Assembly (NCBI GenBank): GCA_030639305.1
Contig: DAOWCY010000221.1
Location: 1 to 11,686, forward strand
Length of the DNA: 11,686 bases
DNA from: JAGLQA01 sp023135565
GTDB lineage: Bacteria; Acidobacteriota; Aminicenantia; UBA2199
Direction of reading: 5' to 3'
Made by a program: the position numbers and the translations under genes. Each line of letters opens with the position of its first letter. Positions within the stretch are counted from its first letter, which is position 1. The notes beneath the pieces are model-generated. The model saw only the letters and a program-made list of their open reading frames with translations, searched no databases and was not told where the DNA came from. Below are positions 1-6,309 of the stretch, piece by piece.

Positions 1-8
1 CTGTGAGG

Positions 9-108
9 GGAGGAGAGTAATCATGCATGGCATACGCATACTTAGGCACATAAAGGGAAACCTGGAAACAGGGTTAAGGCGGAGCCTAAACAAGACTACT
101 CATCCTCC
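9..108 (+). ncRNA. Candidate structured RNA, multi-helix junction, family not recognised
   Basis: A closing helix pairs 9-19 with 97-108 (11 base pairs with one bulged A at 102). Inside it, TTAGGC at 42-47 pairs with GCCTAA at 84-89, and within that CCTG-GAAA-CAGG (61-72) forms a stem capped by a GNRA-type tetraloop. A weaker small hairpin can form at 23-39 (ATGC/GCAT). An alternative hairpin AGGC-GGA-GCCT (77-87) competes with the 42-47/84-89 stem, which is the sort of switch seen in riboswitches. I cannot match it to a known family: the GAAA loop and the GCCTAA strand recall c-di-GMP-I riboswitches, but the conserved core is not there. It lies 170 bp upstream of the TRAP operon, whose own promoter is downstream of it, so it may be the tail of an upstream transcript. 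Strand is a guess. Confidence 0.35.
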
Positions 109-120
109 TACTCGACATTA

Positions 121-165
121 AACTTTTACAAAAGTTTGGCTCCCGGCAGGGCCGCCGGAGGCAAG
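121..165. repeat. Intergenic GC-rich repeat, partial copy A
   Basis: AACTTTT-AC-AAAAGTT followed by a GGC(T/C)CCCGGCAGGGC core and GCCGGAGGCAAG. The same core occurs at 3384-3410 and 6746-6766, and its reverse complement at 3297-3323; a short piece is at 6177-6190. It is a non-coding, dispersed element of the genome, here in a short form carrying one arm only. Confidence 0.75.
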
Positions 166-237
166 AAAGAAGAATCCCGGCCCCCTTAAAAGAGTTAATA
201 TTACCTTTCCTTTCAGCTTTTCAGCTTTCCGTTCTCA

Positions 238-270
238 CCGGTTGACAACCGGATGTAATTATTATATAGT
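238..270 (+). promoter_or_regulatory. Sigma-A promoter with palindromic operator for the TRAP-TAXI operon
   Basis: TTGACA at 242-247, a 17-bp spacer, and TATAGT at 265-270 (11 of 12 consensus bases). The -35 box is buried in a perfect inverted repeat, CCGGTT-GAC-AACCGG (238-252), well placed for a repressor to block RNA polymerase. The predicted transcription start is about 277, one base before the ATG at 278. An 11-base piece of the same motif, CCGGTTGACAA, recurs at 3743-3753 upstream of the MBL gene. Confidence 0.65.
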
Positions 271-277
271 TTTTTTA

Positions 278-1321
278 ATGAAAAAAAAGAAAATCGCTAA
301 ATATTTATTTTCTGTCGTGCTTTTTTTATTGTTGATTCCCGGGGCAGGCGTCTCTTTTACCGGCTGTAACCGGTTGGATTTCGTCAGCATCGGTACCGGT
401 GCCGTTACCGGGATATATTACCCTACCGGGGGAGCCATCTGCCGCATGATTAACAAAAAAATGGGCGTCTACAAAATTAAGGCCACGGTCGAAGCTACAG
501 CCGGGTCCGTTTACAATGTAAATGCGGTTTTGAGCGGCGACCTGGAATTCGGCGTGGTGCAGTCGGACCGCCAGTACCAGGCTTTTCACGGCCTGTCCGA
601 GTGGAAACAAAAAGGCCCCCGGAAACGGCTGAGAGCGGTTTTCTCCATCCATCCCGAATCGGTGAACCTGATCGTTTCCACCGGCTGCGGCGTTAACCAT
701 ATTACAGAGCTAAAAGGAAAGCGCGTCAATATCGGCAACCCGGGTTCCGGCCCCCTGCAGAATGCCAGGGATGCGCTGGAAGCCTTCGGCCTGGATGAAA
801 AAAAGGACATCCTAACTGAATACGTTAAAGCGGTAGAAGCCCCCGGGCTGCTTCAAGACGAACGCATAGACGCCTTTTTTTATACGGTCGGCCACCCCAA
901 CGGCAATATCAAAGAAGCCACCTCGGGCCGGGTGCGGGTAAAATTCCTCCCTATCGAAGGCCCCCAGGTAGAAGCCCTAATAAAAAAATATCCTTACTAT
1001 ACAAAAGCAGTGATTCCTCACAAATTCTATCCCACTGCCCAAAACAAAAAAGATATAAATTCTTTCGGTGTGCGCGGTACGTTGGTTACTTCCGAAGCTG
1101 TGGATGAAAGAATCGTTTATGCCGTGACAAAAGAGATTTTTGAAAATTTCGAGGAATTTAAAAGTCTGCATCCCGCCTATGCGGACTTAACAAAAAAAGG
1201 CATGCTTGCCGGACTGTCCGCGCCCGTGCACAGGGGCGCTTTGAAATATTACACGGAAAGCAATTTAATCCAACACATAAACAAACGGCTATTGCCGCCC
1301 CGCAGGACCGCTGAAAAATGA
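278..1321 (+). CDS. TRAP transporter substrate-binding lipoprotein, TAXI family
   Basis: 347-residue extracytoplasmic solute receptor of a TAXI-type TRAP transporter, which uses ion gradients to import organic solutes (often dicarboxylates or amino acids; the substrate here cannot be read). Residues 1-29 are a lysine-rich n-region and hydrophobic core ending in a lipobox-like FTG-C30, so a lipid-anchored protein on the outer membrane face is expected. The family signature GTGAVTGIYYPTGGAI starts at residue 39. An in-frame TTG at 242 would extend the ORF, but it coincides with the -35 hexamer and lacks a ribosome binding site. The ATG at 278 has no Shine-Dalgarno sequence either and lies at the predicted transcription start, pointing to leaderless translation. 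The stop overlaps the permease start by 4 bases (ATGA), so the two are translationally coupled. Length and motifs look intact. Confidence 0.93.
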   Translation: MKKKKIAKYLFSVVLFLLLIPGAGVSFTGCNRLDFVSIGTGAVTGIYYPTGGAICRMINKKMGVYKIKATVEATAGSVYNVNAVLSGDLEFGVVQSDRQYQAFHGLSEWKQKGPRKRLRAVFSIHPESVNLIVSTGCGVNHITELKGKRVNIGNPGSGPLQNARDALEAFGLDEKKDILTEYVKAVEAPGLLQDERIDAFFYTVGHPNGNIKEATSGRVRVKFLPIEGPQVEALIKKYPYYTKAVIPHKFYPTAQNKKDINSFGVRGTLVTSEAVDERIVYAVTKEIFENFEEFKSLHPAYADLTKKGMLAGLSAPVHRGALKYYTESNLIQHINKRLLPPRRTAEK

Positions 1322-3279
1322 AATTAAAAACAGTAATCTCTGCCATTGCCGTTATATGGGCGCTCTTCCAGTTGTCCCTGCCCAGTTTCCTGATCCTCGA
1401 CAGTATCAAAACCCGCGCCATTCACCTATCTTTTGCTTTACTGCTGGCTTTTCTTATTCTCCCCTTCCGCAAAACCGGTAAACAAAAATTAGAAGCCGCC
1501 GGGGAAAAAGAACGGGTTTCGCTCCCGGATTTCCTGCTGGCTGCTGCCGGTGCGCTTGCCGCACTCTATATCATGCTGGATTGGGAAGGCATTGCCCTAC
1601 GCTCAGGCACTCCACTCTTAAGAGACATTGTTATAGGGCTGCTGTTGGTGGTTCTATTATTAGAGGCAGGTAGGCGGGCAATCGGCCCGGCCCTGTCGAT
1701 AATCGTAACCGGCTTTACTTTATATGCCTTTTTAGGACCTTATATGATAGATATACTGGCCTTTAAAGGAGTCTCCATCCGCAAATACGTGACCCAGGTT
1801 TCCCTTTCATCGGAAGGGATATACGGCATTCCTTTAGGCGTATCGGCAGTAGTGGTTTATCTTTTTGTCCTTTTGGGCGCCCTCTTAGAAAAAGCCGGGG
1901 CCGGGAAGTTTTTTATCGATTTGGCCCTTGCCTTGTTGGGCAGGTTCAGGGGCGGTCCGGCAAAAGCGGCGGTAGGAGCCAGCGGCTTGATGGGAATGAT
2001 TTCCGGTTCCAGTATTGCCAACATCGTCACTACGGGCACCTTTACCATCCCCCTGATGAAGCGGGTGGGCTACCCGGCAAAAAAAGCGGCTGCCATCGAA
2101 GTGGCGGCAAGTACCGATGGACAGCTCATGCCGCCGATTATGGGGGCGGCGGCTTTTATTATTGCCGAATATGTGAATGTGCCATATGTGGAAGTAATCA
2201 AAGCCGCGGCCATACCCGCCTTTGTTTCTTACTTCGCGCTTTTTTATATCACTCACCTGGAAGCCAAAAAATTAGGTATAGAGGGCCTGCCGAAACATGA
2301 GCTGCCCGGTTTTTTTATCACTCTCAAAAAAGGGATCCCGTTCCTGCTGCCTATCGGGATTCTCCTTTTCGAGCTTTTAGTGATGAGGCGTTCCCCTGAG
2401 TTGGCCGCTTTCAAAGCCATCATCCTGCTGGTTATCGTTATTATTTGCCGGGAAATTGCCGCTGCGTTCAGGGCCGGGAAAAGCCTCAAAAGCGCCCTTA
2501 AGAAAATCTTGCGCACTCTTATCGAGGGTATGGTAAACGGCTCGAAAAACATGATCCCCGTGGCCCTGGCTACGGCAGCGGCCGGCATTATCGTGGGCAT
2601 TGTCAGCATGGGAATCGGCGGCATGATCACCCAGATCGTGGAAGCCATATCCGGGGGAAATATTTTCGTGTTGTTAATTATTACCGCCCTGGCCAGTTTG
2701 CTTTTAGGAATGGGGCTGCCTACCACTGCCACATATATTGTAATGGCTTCCTTAACCGCGCCTATTATAGTTCAAGTAAGCACTATTTATGGTTTTTTTG
2801 TGCCGCTCATGGCTGCCCATCTTTTCTGTTTTTATTTCGGTATACTGGCGGATGACACGCCGCCTGTAGGTTTAGCTGCTTATGCAGCCGCGGCCATTGC
2901 CAAATCGGAGCCCATCCCCACCGGTATTCAAGGCTTTTTTTATGATTTGCGGACAGCGGTTATACCTTTTATGTTTATCTTCAATACCGACCTCATACTT
3001 TACCGCATCGAGAGTTGGCCTTTAGGCATACTTATTTTTGTTATGGCTGTACTGGGGGCCTTTTCATTTACCAGCGTCCTGCAGGGCTTTTTTATTACAA
3101 AAAACAAATGGTATGAAGTGCCTTTTTTTCTTATGGCTACATTAATTCTCTTCAACCCGGCGGTTATTTCTAATTTATTAAATGTGCCGCCCCGGAACAA
3201 ATATTTCTTTTATATTGCCGGCGTTGTTATCTTTTGGGGGATTGCAATATTGCAGAAATCCAGGAAAAAAAAAGAGTAA
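1318..3279 (+). CDS. TRAP transporter permease, fused small and large membrane subunits (TAXI type)
   Basis: 653-residue integral membrane protein that forms the translocation unit for the preceding TAXI binding protein. In TAXI systems the small and large permease subunits are commonly fused, and the length here fits that. Residues 1-135 hold the first hydrophobic segments (small-subunit part). The large-subunit core follows, with ISGSSIANIVTTGTFTIP at about 228-245, STDGQLMPPIMGAAAF at about 265-280, LLLGMGLPTTATYIV at about 461-475, and GILADDTPPVGLAAYAAAA at about 508-526. The C-terminal portion (545-650) adds further membrane segments and ends in a basic KSRKKKE tail. No frameshift or truncation is seen. 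Translation is coupled to the upstream gene through ATGA. A repeat element with long inverted arms begins 18 bp after the stop and may act as the transcript end. Confidence 0.93.
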   Translation: MKLKTVISAIAVIWALFQLSLPSFLILDSIKTRAIHLSFALLLAFLILPFRKTGKQKLEAAGEKERVSLPDFLLAAAGALAALYIMLDWEGIALRSGTPLLRDIVIGLLLVVLLLEAGRRAIGPALSIIVTGFTLYAFLGPYMIDILAFKGVSIRKYVTQVSLSSEGIYGIPLGVSAVVVYLFVLLGALLEKAGAGKFFIDLALALLGRFRGGPAKAAVGASGLMGMISGSSIANIVTTGTFTIPLMKRVGYPAKKAAAIEVAASTDGQLMPPIMGAAAFIIAEYVNVPYVEVIKAAAIPAFVSYFALFYITHLEAKKLGIEGLPKHELPGFFITLKKGIPFLLPIGILLFELLVMRRSPELAAFKAIILLVIVIICREIAAAFRAGKSLKSALKKILRTLIEGMVNGSKNMIPVALATAAAGIIVGIVSMGIGGMITQIVEAISGGNIFVLLIITALASLLLGMGLPTTATYIVMASLTAPIIVQVSTIYGFFVPLMAAHLFCFYFGILADDTPPVGLAAYAAAAIAKSEPIPTGIQGFFYDLRTAVIPFMFIFNTDLILYRIESWPLGILIFVMAVLGAFSFTSVLQGFFITKNKWYEVPFFLMATLILFNPAVISNLLNVPPRNKYFFYIAGVVIFWGIAILQKSRKKKE

Positions 3280-3296
3280 GCCTAAAATATTTTTTA

Positions 3297-3410
3297 CTTG
3301 CCTCCGGCGGCCCTGCCGGGGGCAGGGTAAGAGCTGCTTCGCAGCAAGGGCAGCGTTTTTGATTCTCAATTATTAAAAGTTTGGCCCCCGGCAGGGCCGC
3401 CGGAGGCAAG
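3297..3410. repeat. 114-bp MITE-like element with 27-bp perfect inverted ends (copy B)
   Basis: Positions 3297-3323 are the exact reverse complement of 3384-3410 (27 of 27 bases). The enclosed 60 bp contain a GCTGC-TTC-GCAGC hairpin (3333-3345) and a GCGTTTTTGATTCT segment shared with the copy at 6619-6766. It has no coding capacity. The folded RNA would be a very stable hairpin just after the TRAP permease stop, so it could protect or terminate that transcript. No clear target-site duplication is visible. Confidence 0.75.
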
Positions 3411-3458
3411 GGGGAGGTGTGTTGTTTTTTGCCGGTCAGCTATTGTTCAAACACGGTT

Positions 3459-3477
3459 CCCAGGTTGATAACCAGGG
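3459..3477. other. Imperfect hairpin in the 3411-3620 gene-free stretch
   Basis: CCC-A-GGTT, loop GAT, AACC-A-GGG: seven base pairs around one A-A mismatch. It is flanked more distantly by AAACAC (3449-3454) and GTGTTT (3477-3482), which can extend the pairing. No T-run follows, so it is not a normal intrinsic terminator. I see no gene in 3411-3620; an open frame over 3381-3695 has no ribosome binding site and runs through repeat DNA. Confidence 0.4.
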
Positions 3478-3509
3478 TGTTTAAGCTGCCGGCCTTCCGG
3501 CCAAAAGTC

Positions 3510-3572
3510 GTGATATACCACCTAAAAATCATGATATACGGCATTAAGTTCATGATATACCGGGTAAACCCG
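3510..3572. repeat. Three direct repeats with an exact 21-bp period (iteron-like)
   Basis: TGATATAC begins at 3511, 3532 and 3553, giving three units of exactly 21 bp with otherwise diverged filler. The last unit ends in a small palindrome CGGGT-AA-ACCCG (3561-3572). Two helical turns put all three copies on the same DNA face, as in iterons or multi-site operators. No gene starts directly downstream (nearest start 3811), so a role is unassigned. Confidence 0.6.
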
Positions 3573-3622
3573 GCCCTTACGCAGGAAAATTACCTTCTTA
3601 GGGTCAGGAAGGTATCCATCCT

Positions 3623-3650
3623 GGTAGTGTCAAGTATTTTGTGTAAATTT
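3623..3650. mobile_element. Possible solo end of an IS256-family element
   Basis: GGTAGTGTCAAGTATTTTGT followed by GTAAATTT resembles, from memory, the terminal inverted repeats of IS256/Mutator-type insertion sequences in Firmicutes. No transposase and no matching opposite end are present in the window, so at most this is a remnant. The AT-rich stretch 3651-3740 downstream contains no gene that I can see. Confidence 0.3.
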
Positions 3651-3795
3651 CTCATTTTTTTTGAATGGTTTCTAATATTTTGTCGGGTAATTTAATAGAT
3701 TTTTTGTTTATTTTATTATGACCCATGCAATAGTTGGCTATTCCGGTTGACAAAATTTCATTTTTACGAAATGGGTAGCGGATTTCTTTTATTTT

Positions 3796-3804
3796 TGATA
3801 TAAT
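3796..3804 (+). promoter_or_regulatory. Extended -10 promoter for the MBL-fold gene
   Basis: TGATATAAT is a full TGn-TATAAT extended -10 element. The -35 region at proper spacing (about 3775-3781) is poor, which extended -10 promoters tolerate. The expected transcription start is about 3811, exactly the A of the ATG. The TTGACA at 3747-3752 is 46 bp from this -10 and cannot be its partner. Confidence 0.5.
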
Positions 3805-3810
3805 TGATAC

Positions 3811-4398
3811 ATGATCAATCATTCCGGTTTCCTGCCTACTGTCGAAATTCTGTACAAAGGTTATAATCCTCCGGCAGGCACAATGCGTGGGCGCGTTTGT
3901 TCGACCATCACTTTGGTAGTAGACAAAGGATTAAATATAATCGTTGACCCCGGGACGCTGCCTCACCATGGAATTTTAATCGGGGAATTAAAAAAACGGG
4001 CTTTATCTATAGATGACATTAACATCGTATGCATTACCCACTCCCACGTCGATCATTACCGCTACGTAGGATTGTTTACCCAGGCAAAAGTATTGGATTA
4101 TTGGGGCTGGTGGGTAGGCGATTCCTGGGGTTCCGCCACCGGTATTATCAACGATAGGATTAAAATAATAGAAACCCCGGGCCACACTGACGACAGTATT
4201 ACGTTATTAGTAAAAACCTCTTCCGGGACTATCGCCATATGCGGCGATGTGTTTTGGGACAGGGACTTCCCGGTAGATGATCCCTATGCTGCCGATAAAG
4301 AACTGTTGGCGGCAAGCAGGAAAAAGCTGCTGCAAACAGCCGATTTTATCATTCCCGGCCACGGTGACGTCTTTGCCAGCAGTGATGCAAAGCAGTAG
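3811..4398 (+). CDS. Single-domain metallo-beta-lactamase-fold hydrolase
   Basis: 195-residue soluble MBL-fold protein of the small glyoxalase II/MBLAC1-like type; the substrate is unknown. The metal-binding set is complete: THSHVDH at residues 76-82 (H77, H79, D81, H82), TPGHT at 122-126 (H125), GD at 145-146 (D146) and PGHGD at 182-186 (H184). The N-terminal strand with VDPG (residues 45-48) is also standard. The ATG at 3811 is the first possible start because an in-frame TGA sits at 3805-3807. There is no Shine-Dalgarno sequence, and the start coincides with the predicted transcription start, so the mRNA looks leaderless. It is followed after 137 bp by the MarR-hgcA unit in the same orientation with no convincing terminator between, so read-through into the mercury genes is possible. 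A functional link to them is unproven. Confidence 0.88.
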   Translation: MINHSGFLPTVEILYKGYNPPAGTMRGRVCSTITLVVDKGLNIIVDPGTLPHHGILIGELKKRALSIDDINIVCITHSHVDHYRYVGLFTQAKVLDYWGWWVGDSWGSATGIINDRIKIIETPGHTDDSITLLVKTSSGTIAICGDVFWDRDFPVDDPYAADKELLAASRKKLLQTADFIIPGHGDVFASSDAKQ

Positions 4399-4468
4399 GT
4401 TTAGCGGTAATTCCACATAATAAAAATTCACTGCCGAAACATCAAAGTGCAAAAAAAAATAAAAAAAG

Positions 4469-4497
4469 TTGACAACACAAGATTTGTATATTATAAT
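4469..4497 (+). promoter_or_regulatory. Consensus sigma-A promoter for the marR-hgcAB operon
   Basis: TTGACA at 4469-4474, a 17-bp spacer and TATAAT at 4492-4497 match the consensus at all 12 bases with ideal spacing. The predicted start is about 4504, giving a roughly 32-base leader before the MarR ATG at 4536. So perfect a promoter is normally held off by a repressor, fitting autoregulation by the MarR protein. Confidence 0.85.
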
Positions 4498-4512
4498 AAT
4501 TGCATGATACAA
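4484..4512. promoter_or_regulatory. Candidate MarR operator (inverted repeat over the -10 and start site)
   Basis: TTGTAT (4484-4489) and ATACAA (4507-4512) are exact reverse complements 17 bp apart, straddling the -10 box and predicted transcription start. Half-site spacing of about two helical turns suits a dimeric winged-helix repressor. The arms are short and AT-rich, so chance cannot be excluded. Confidence 0.4.
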
Positions 4513-4535
4513 GTAAATAAAAAGAAGAAAACAAT

Positions 4536-4994
4536 ATGACTGTTGAAGAGTTAGATTATGGTCGATATTCTTACCTGATGGGCCTACTGATTCGTAAGCT
4601 CAATTTGTTAAACAAAGACCAGAAGGTTTGTTATGGGCTGACCATCCCGCAGTGTTACGCCATCGAGACCCTTGGGCAAAGGGGCAAACTAACCATGAAT
4701 GACCTGAGCCGGGAGTTAGGCACGGCTATCAGTACTGTCACCCGGGTGGTGGACGTGCTGGTTCGCGATGGTGTGCTGCAAAGGAGTGACAGCCCGGGCG
4801 ACAGGCGCAGGGTATGTGTCGAATTGACTGCAAAAGGAAAAGAACTGGAACAAAAATTGCAGCAGTGTTCCGACGATTATTCCAGGGAAATATTGGGATT
4901 TATCCCCGCAGAAAAGAGGCGGGATATACTGGAATCCTTAGAACTGCTCATCCGGGCGGTTGATGCGGTAAAACAAAAATGCTGCAAAAAATAG
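4536..4994 (+). CDS. MarR-family transcriptional regulator, cysteine-rich, first gene of the hgc operon
   Basis: 152-residue winged helix-turn-helix protein. LTMNDLSRELGTAISTVTR (residues 52-70) is the recognition HTH, followed by the wing with the family hallmark SPGDRRRV (86-93) and a C-terminal dimerisation helix. It carries six cysteines (C32, C40, C94, C111, C149, C150), including a vicinal pair two residues from the C-terminus. C94 sits in the wing. Many MarR proteins sense oxidants, phenolics or metals through cysteines, so thiol or metal/metalloid sensing is plausible, but this is inference. The start is preceded by a weak AAGAAG ribosome binding site. The stop lies 17 bp before hgcA, and the hgcA ribosome binding site begins 4 bp after this stop, so the two are one transcript. 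It is the likely controller of methylmercury production here and probably of itself. Confidence 0.93.
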   Translation: MTVEELDYGRYSYLMGLLIRKLNLLNKDQKVCYGLTIPQCYAIETLGQRGKLTMNDLSRELGTAISTVTRVVDVLVRDGVLQRSDSPGDRRRVCVELTAKGKELEQKLQQCSDDYSREILGFIPAEKRRDILESLELLIRAVDAVKQKCCKK

Positions 4995-4998
4995 ATGC

Positions 4999-5005
4999 AG
5001 GAGGT
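4999..5005 (+). promoter_or_regulatory. Ribosome binding site that fixes the hgcA start
   Basis: AGGAGGT, a near-perfect Shine-Dalgarno sequence, lies 6 bases before the ATG at 5012. It rules out the in-frame upstream ATG at 4979, which lies inside the MarR gene without a ribosome binding site. Confidence 0.85.
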
Positions 5006-5011
5006 AGAATT

Positions 5012-6142
5012 ATGAATCCAGGGAAAAAATGCGGCGCGGAAAAAGAAACAAGCTGCGGCTGCGCGTCTTCAACTGTTTTGAAACCAAAAAAGGAGAAGCC
5101 GGTGGATAGGTATTATGTTACCGGTTGGCGGCAAACCGGTGCGGGCGAAATCCCCACAGCAGCCACCACTCTAACCAAAAAAGATAAATGGGAACATTTT
5201 AAAGTAGCACTGACTATCGGCCGCGGTGATTATAAAGTAGAGCCGGGACTTTATGCGGTTGGCGATCCTACCGCGGCTGCCCCGGTGCTGGTAACGGCCA
5301 ACTATAAATTGAGTTTCGACGCCTTGAGAAAAGAATTAGGCGGACTGGCCGCATGGCTGCTGGTTTTAAACAGCAAAGGCATAAACGTCTGGTGTGCCGC
5401 CGGGAAAGGGACTTTCGGCACCGACGAGTTGGTGGCCAGGATAGAATCCAGCGGCCTTAAGGAAATTGTCAACCATAAAAAACTGGTTGTGCCTCAATTG
5501 GGGGCCACCGGGGTTTCGGCCCATAAAGTAAAAAAACTCTCCGGTTTTACCGTGGTTTTCGGGCCCGTGCGGGCCGCTGATCTGCCGGCTTTCCTGGCCG
5601 CCGGCAATAAAGCCGCGGCGGAGATGCGCCGGGTGGAATTTCCCCTGGCGGAGCGCCTGAGGCAGATGCCCGCGGATCTGGTGCAGGGCATTCGCTATTT
5701 ATTGTTTATAAGTGCCGCTTTTTTTGTCCTGGCCGGGTTGTACAAAGGCGGATATTCTTTACAAATGGCTGGGGAAGTGGGGCTTCGCGCCGCCTTTAAT
5801 CTTGCCCTGGCTTATGTGGGCGCGATGGCGCTCGGTTTTTTACTGCTCCCCTATTTACCCGGGCGCAGTTTTTCTTTTAAAGGGTTGTTTTTAGGGGTAA
5901 TCCTGTTTGCCTTTTCTTTTACGCTGCACATAACTGGAAACGGCGTTTTGGAAATAGTCGGTTGGTTTTTAGTAATGGGGGCGATCTCTTCGTTTACGGT
6001 TATGAATCTTACCGGTTCGTCTACTTACACTTCCCTTTCAGGTGTAAAAAAGGAGATGCGCACTGCCGTGCCTTTACAGGCCGGGGCAGCCGCGGTCGGT
6101 CTTTTGTCCTGGCTGTTGAGCCGGTTTATATCGCTGCCGTAA
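5012..6142 (+). CDS. hgcA: Mercury methyltransferase corrinoid protein HgcA
   Basis: 376 residues. HgcA transfers a methyl group from its cobalamin to Hg(II), and with HgcB is necessary for anaerobic mercury methylation. The diagnostic cap-helix motif NVWCAAGKGTFGT is at residues 125-137. C128 corresponds to the cysteine (Cys93 in the Pseudodesulfovibrio ND132 protein) that binds the corrinoid cobalt from the lower face and is essential. Residues 35-195 form the corrinoid-binding domain, related to the large subunit of the corrinoid iron-sulfur protein of the acetyl-CoA pathway. Five membrane helices follow at about 226-243, 258-280, 288-306, 311-332 and 353-373, as known for HgcA. An N-terminal extension carries C7, C15 and C17 (CGAEKETSCGC), of unknown role. 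It is intact and co-transcribed with the MarR gene; hgcB follows 167 bp later, a wider gap than usual. Confidence 0.97.
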   Translation: MNPGKKCGAEKETSCGCASSTVLKPKKEKPVDRYYVTGWRQTGAGEIPTAATTLTKKDKWEHFKVALTIGRGDYKVEPGLYAVGDPTAAAPVLVTANYKLSFDALRKELGGLAAWLLVLNSKGINVWCAAGKGTFGTDELVARIESSGLKEIVNHKKLVVPQLGATGVSAHKVKKLSGFTVVFGPVRAADLPAFLAAGNKAAAEMRRVEFPLAERLRQMPADLVQGIRYLLFISAAFFVLAGLYKGGYSLQMAGEVGLRAAFNLALAYVGAMALGFLLLPYLPGRSFSFKGLFLGVILFAFSFTLHITGNGVLEIVGWFLVMGAISSFTVMNLTGSSTYTSLSGVKKEMRTAVPLQAGAAAVGLLSWLLSRFISLP

Positions 6143-6171
6143 GTGATTTTTTTCGCCATGGATTGGTAAAA

Positions 6172-6266
6172 CTTGCTGCCTCCGGCGGCCAAAAACCTTT
6201 TTGAAAAAAGGTTTCTGGACTTCCAAAAACTTCTGCTAAGCGATACGTTTTTCAGCACGAGAAACG
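6172..6266 (+). repeat. Repeat fragment with two hairpins inside the hgcA-hgcB gap
   Basis: GCCTCCGGCGGCC (6178-6190) is the end of the dispersed GC-rich repeat family. Directly after it AAACCTTTTT (6193-6202) pairs with AAAAAGGTTT (6205-6214). A second hairpin pairs CGTTTTTC (6246-6253) with GAGAAACG (6259-6266) around an AGCAC loop (eight pairs, one G-U). Neither ends in the usual T-run, so they look more like processing, stability or partial-attenuation elements than full terminators. Confidence 0.55.
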
Positions 6267-6309
6267 CCCTTTATAGGCTCCTGCCGCGAAATTCGATTTA
6301 GGAGAAAAA

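Noticed and set aside
1..108. THF or c-di-GMP-I riboswitch
   Set aside because: Only short fragments (GGAGAGTA, GCCTAA, GAAA loop) match; the conserved cores are absent.
242..277. In-frame TTG start for the TAXI protein
   Set aside because: It is the -35 hexamer of the promoter, has no ribosome binding site, and would put extra residues before a normal signal peptide.
3510..3572. CRISPR array
   Set aside because: Units are 21 bp with only eight conserved bases, too short for repeat-spacer structure, and there are no cas genes.
3381..3695. 104-codon open frame on the plus strand
   Set aside because: Runs through repeat DNA, hairpins and the IS256-like end; no ribosome binding site and no recognisable protein.
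3747..3752. TTGACA as -35 of the MBL gene
   Set aside because: It is 46 bp from the only good -10; no -10 lies at 15-19 bp spacing.
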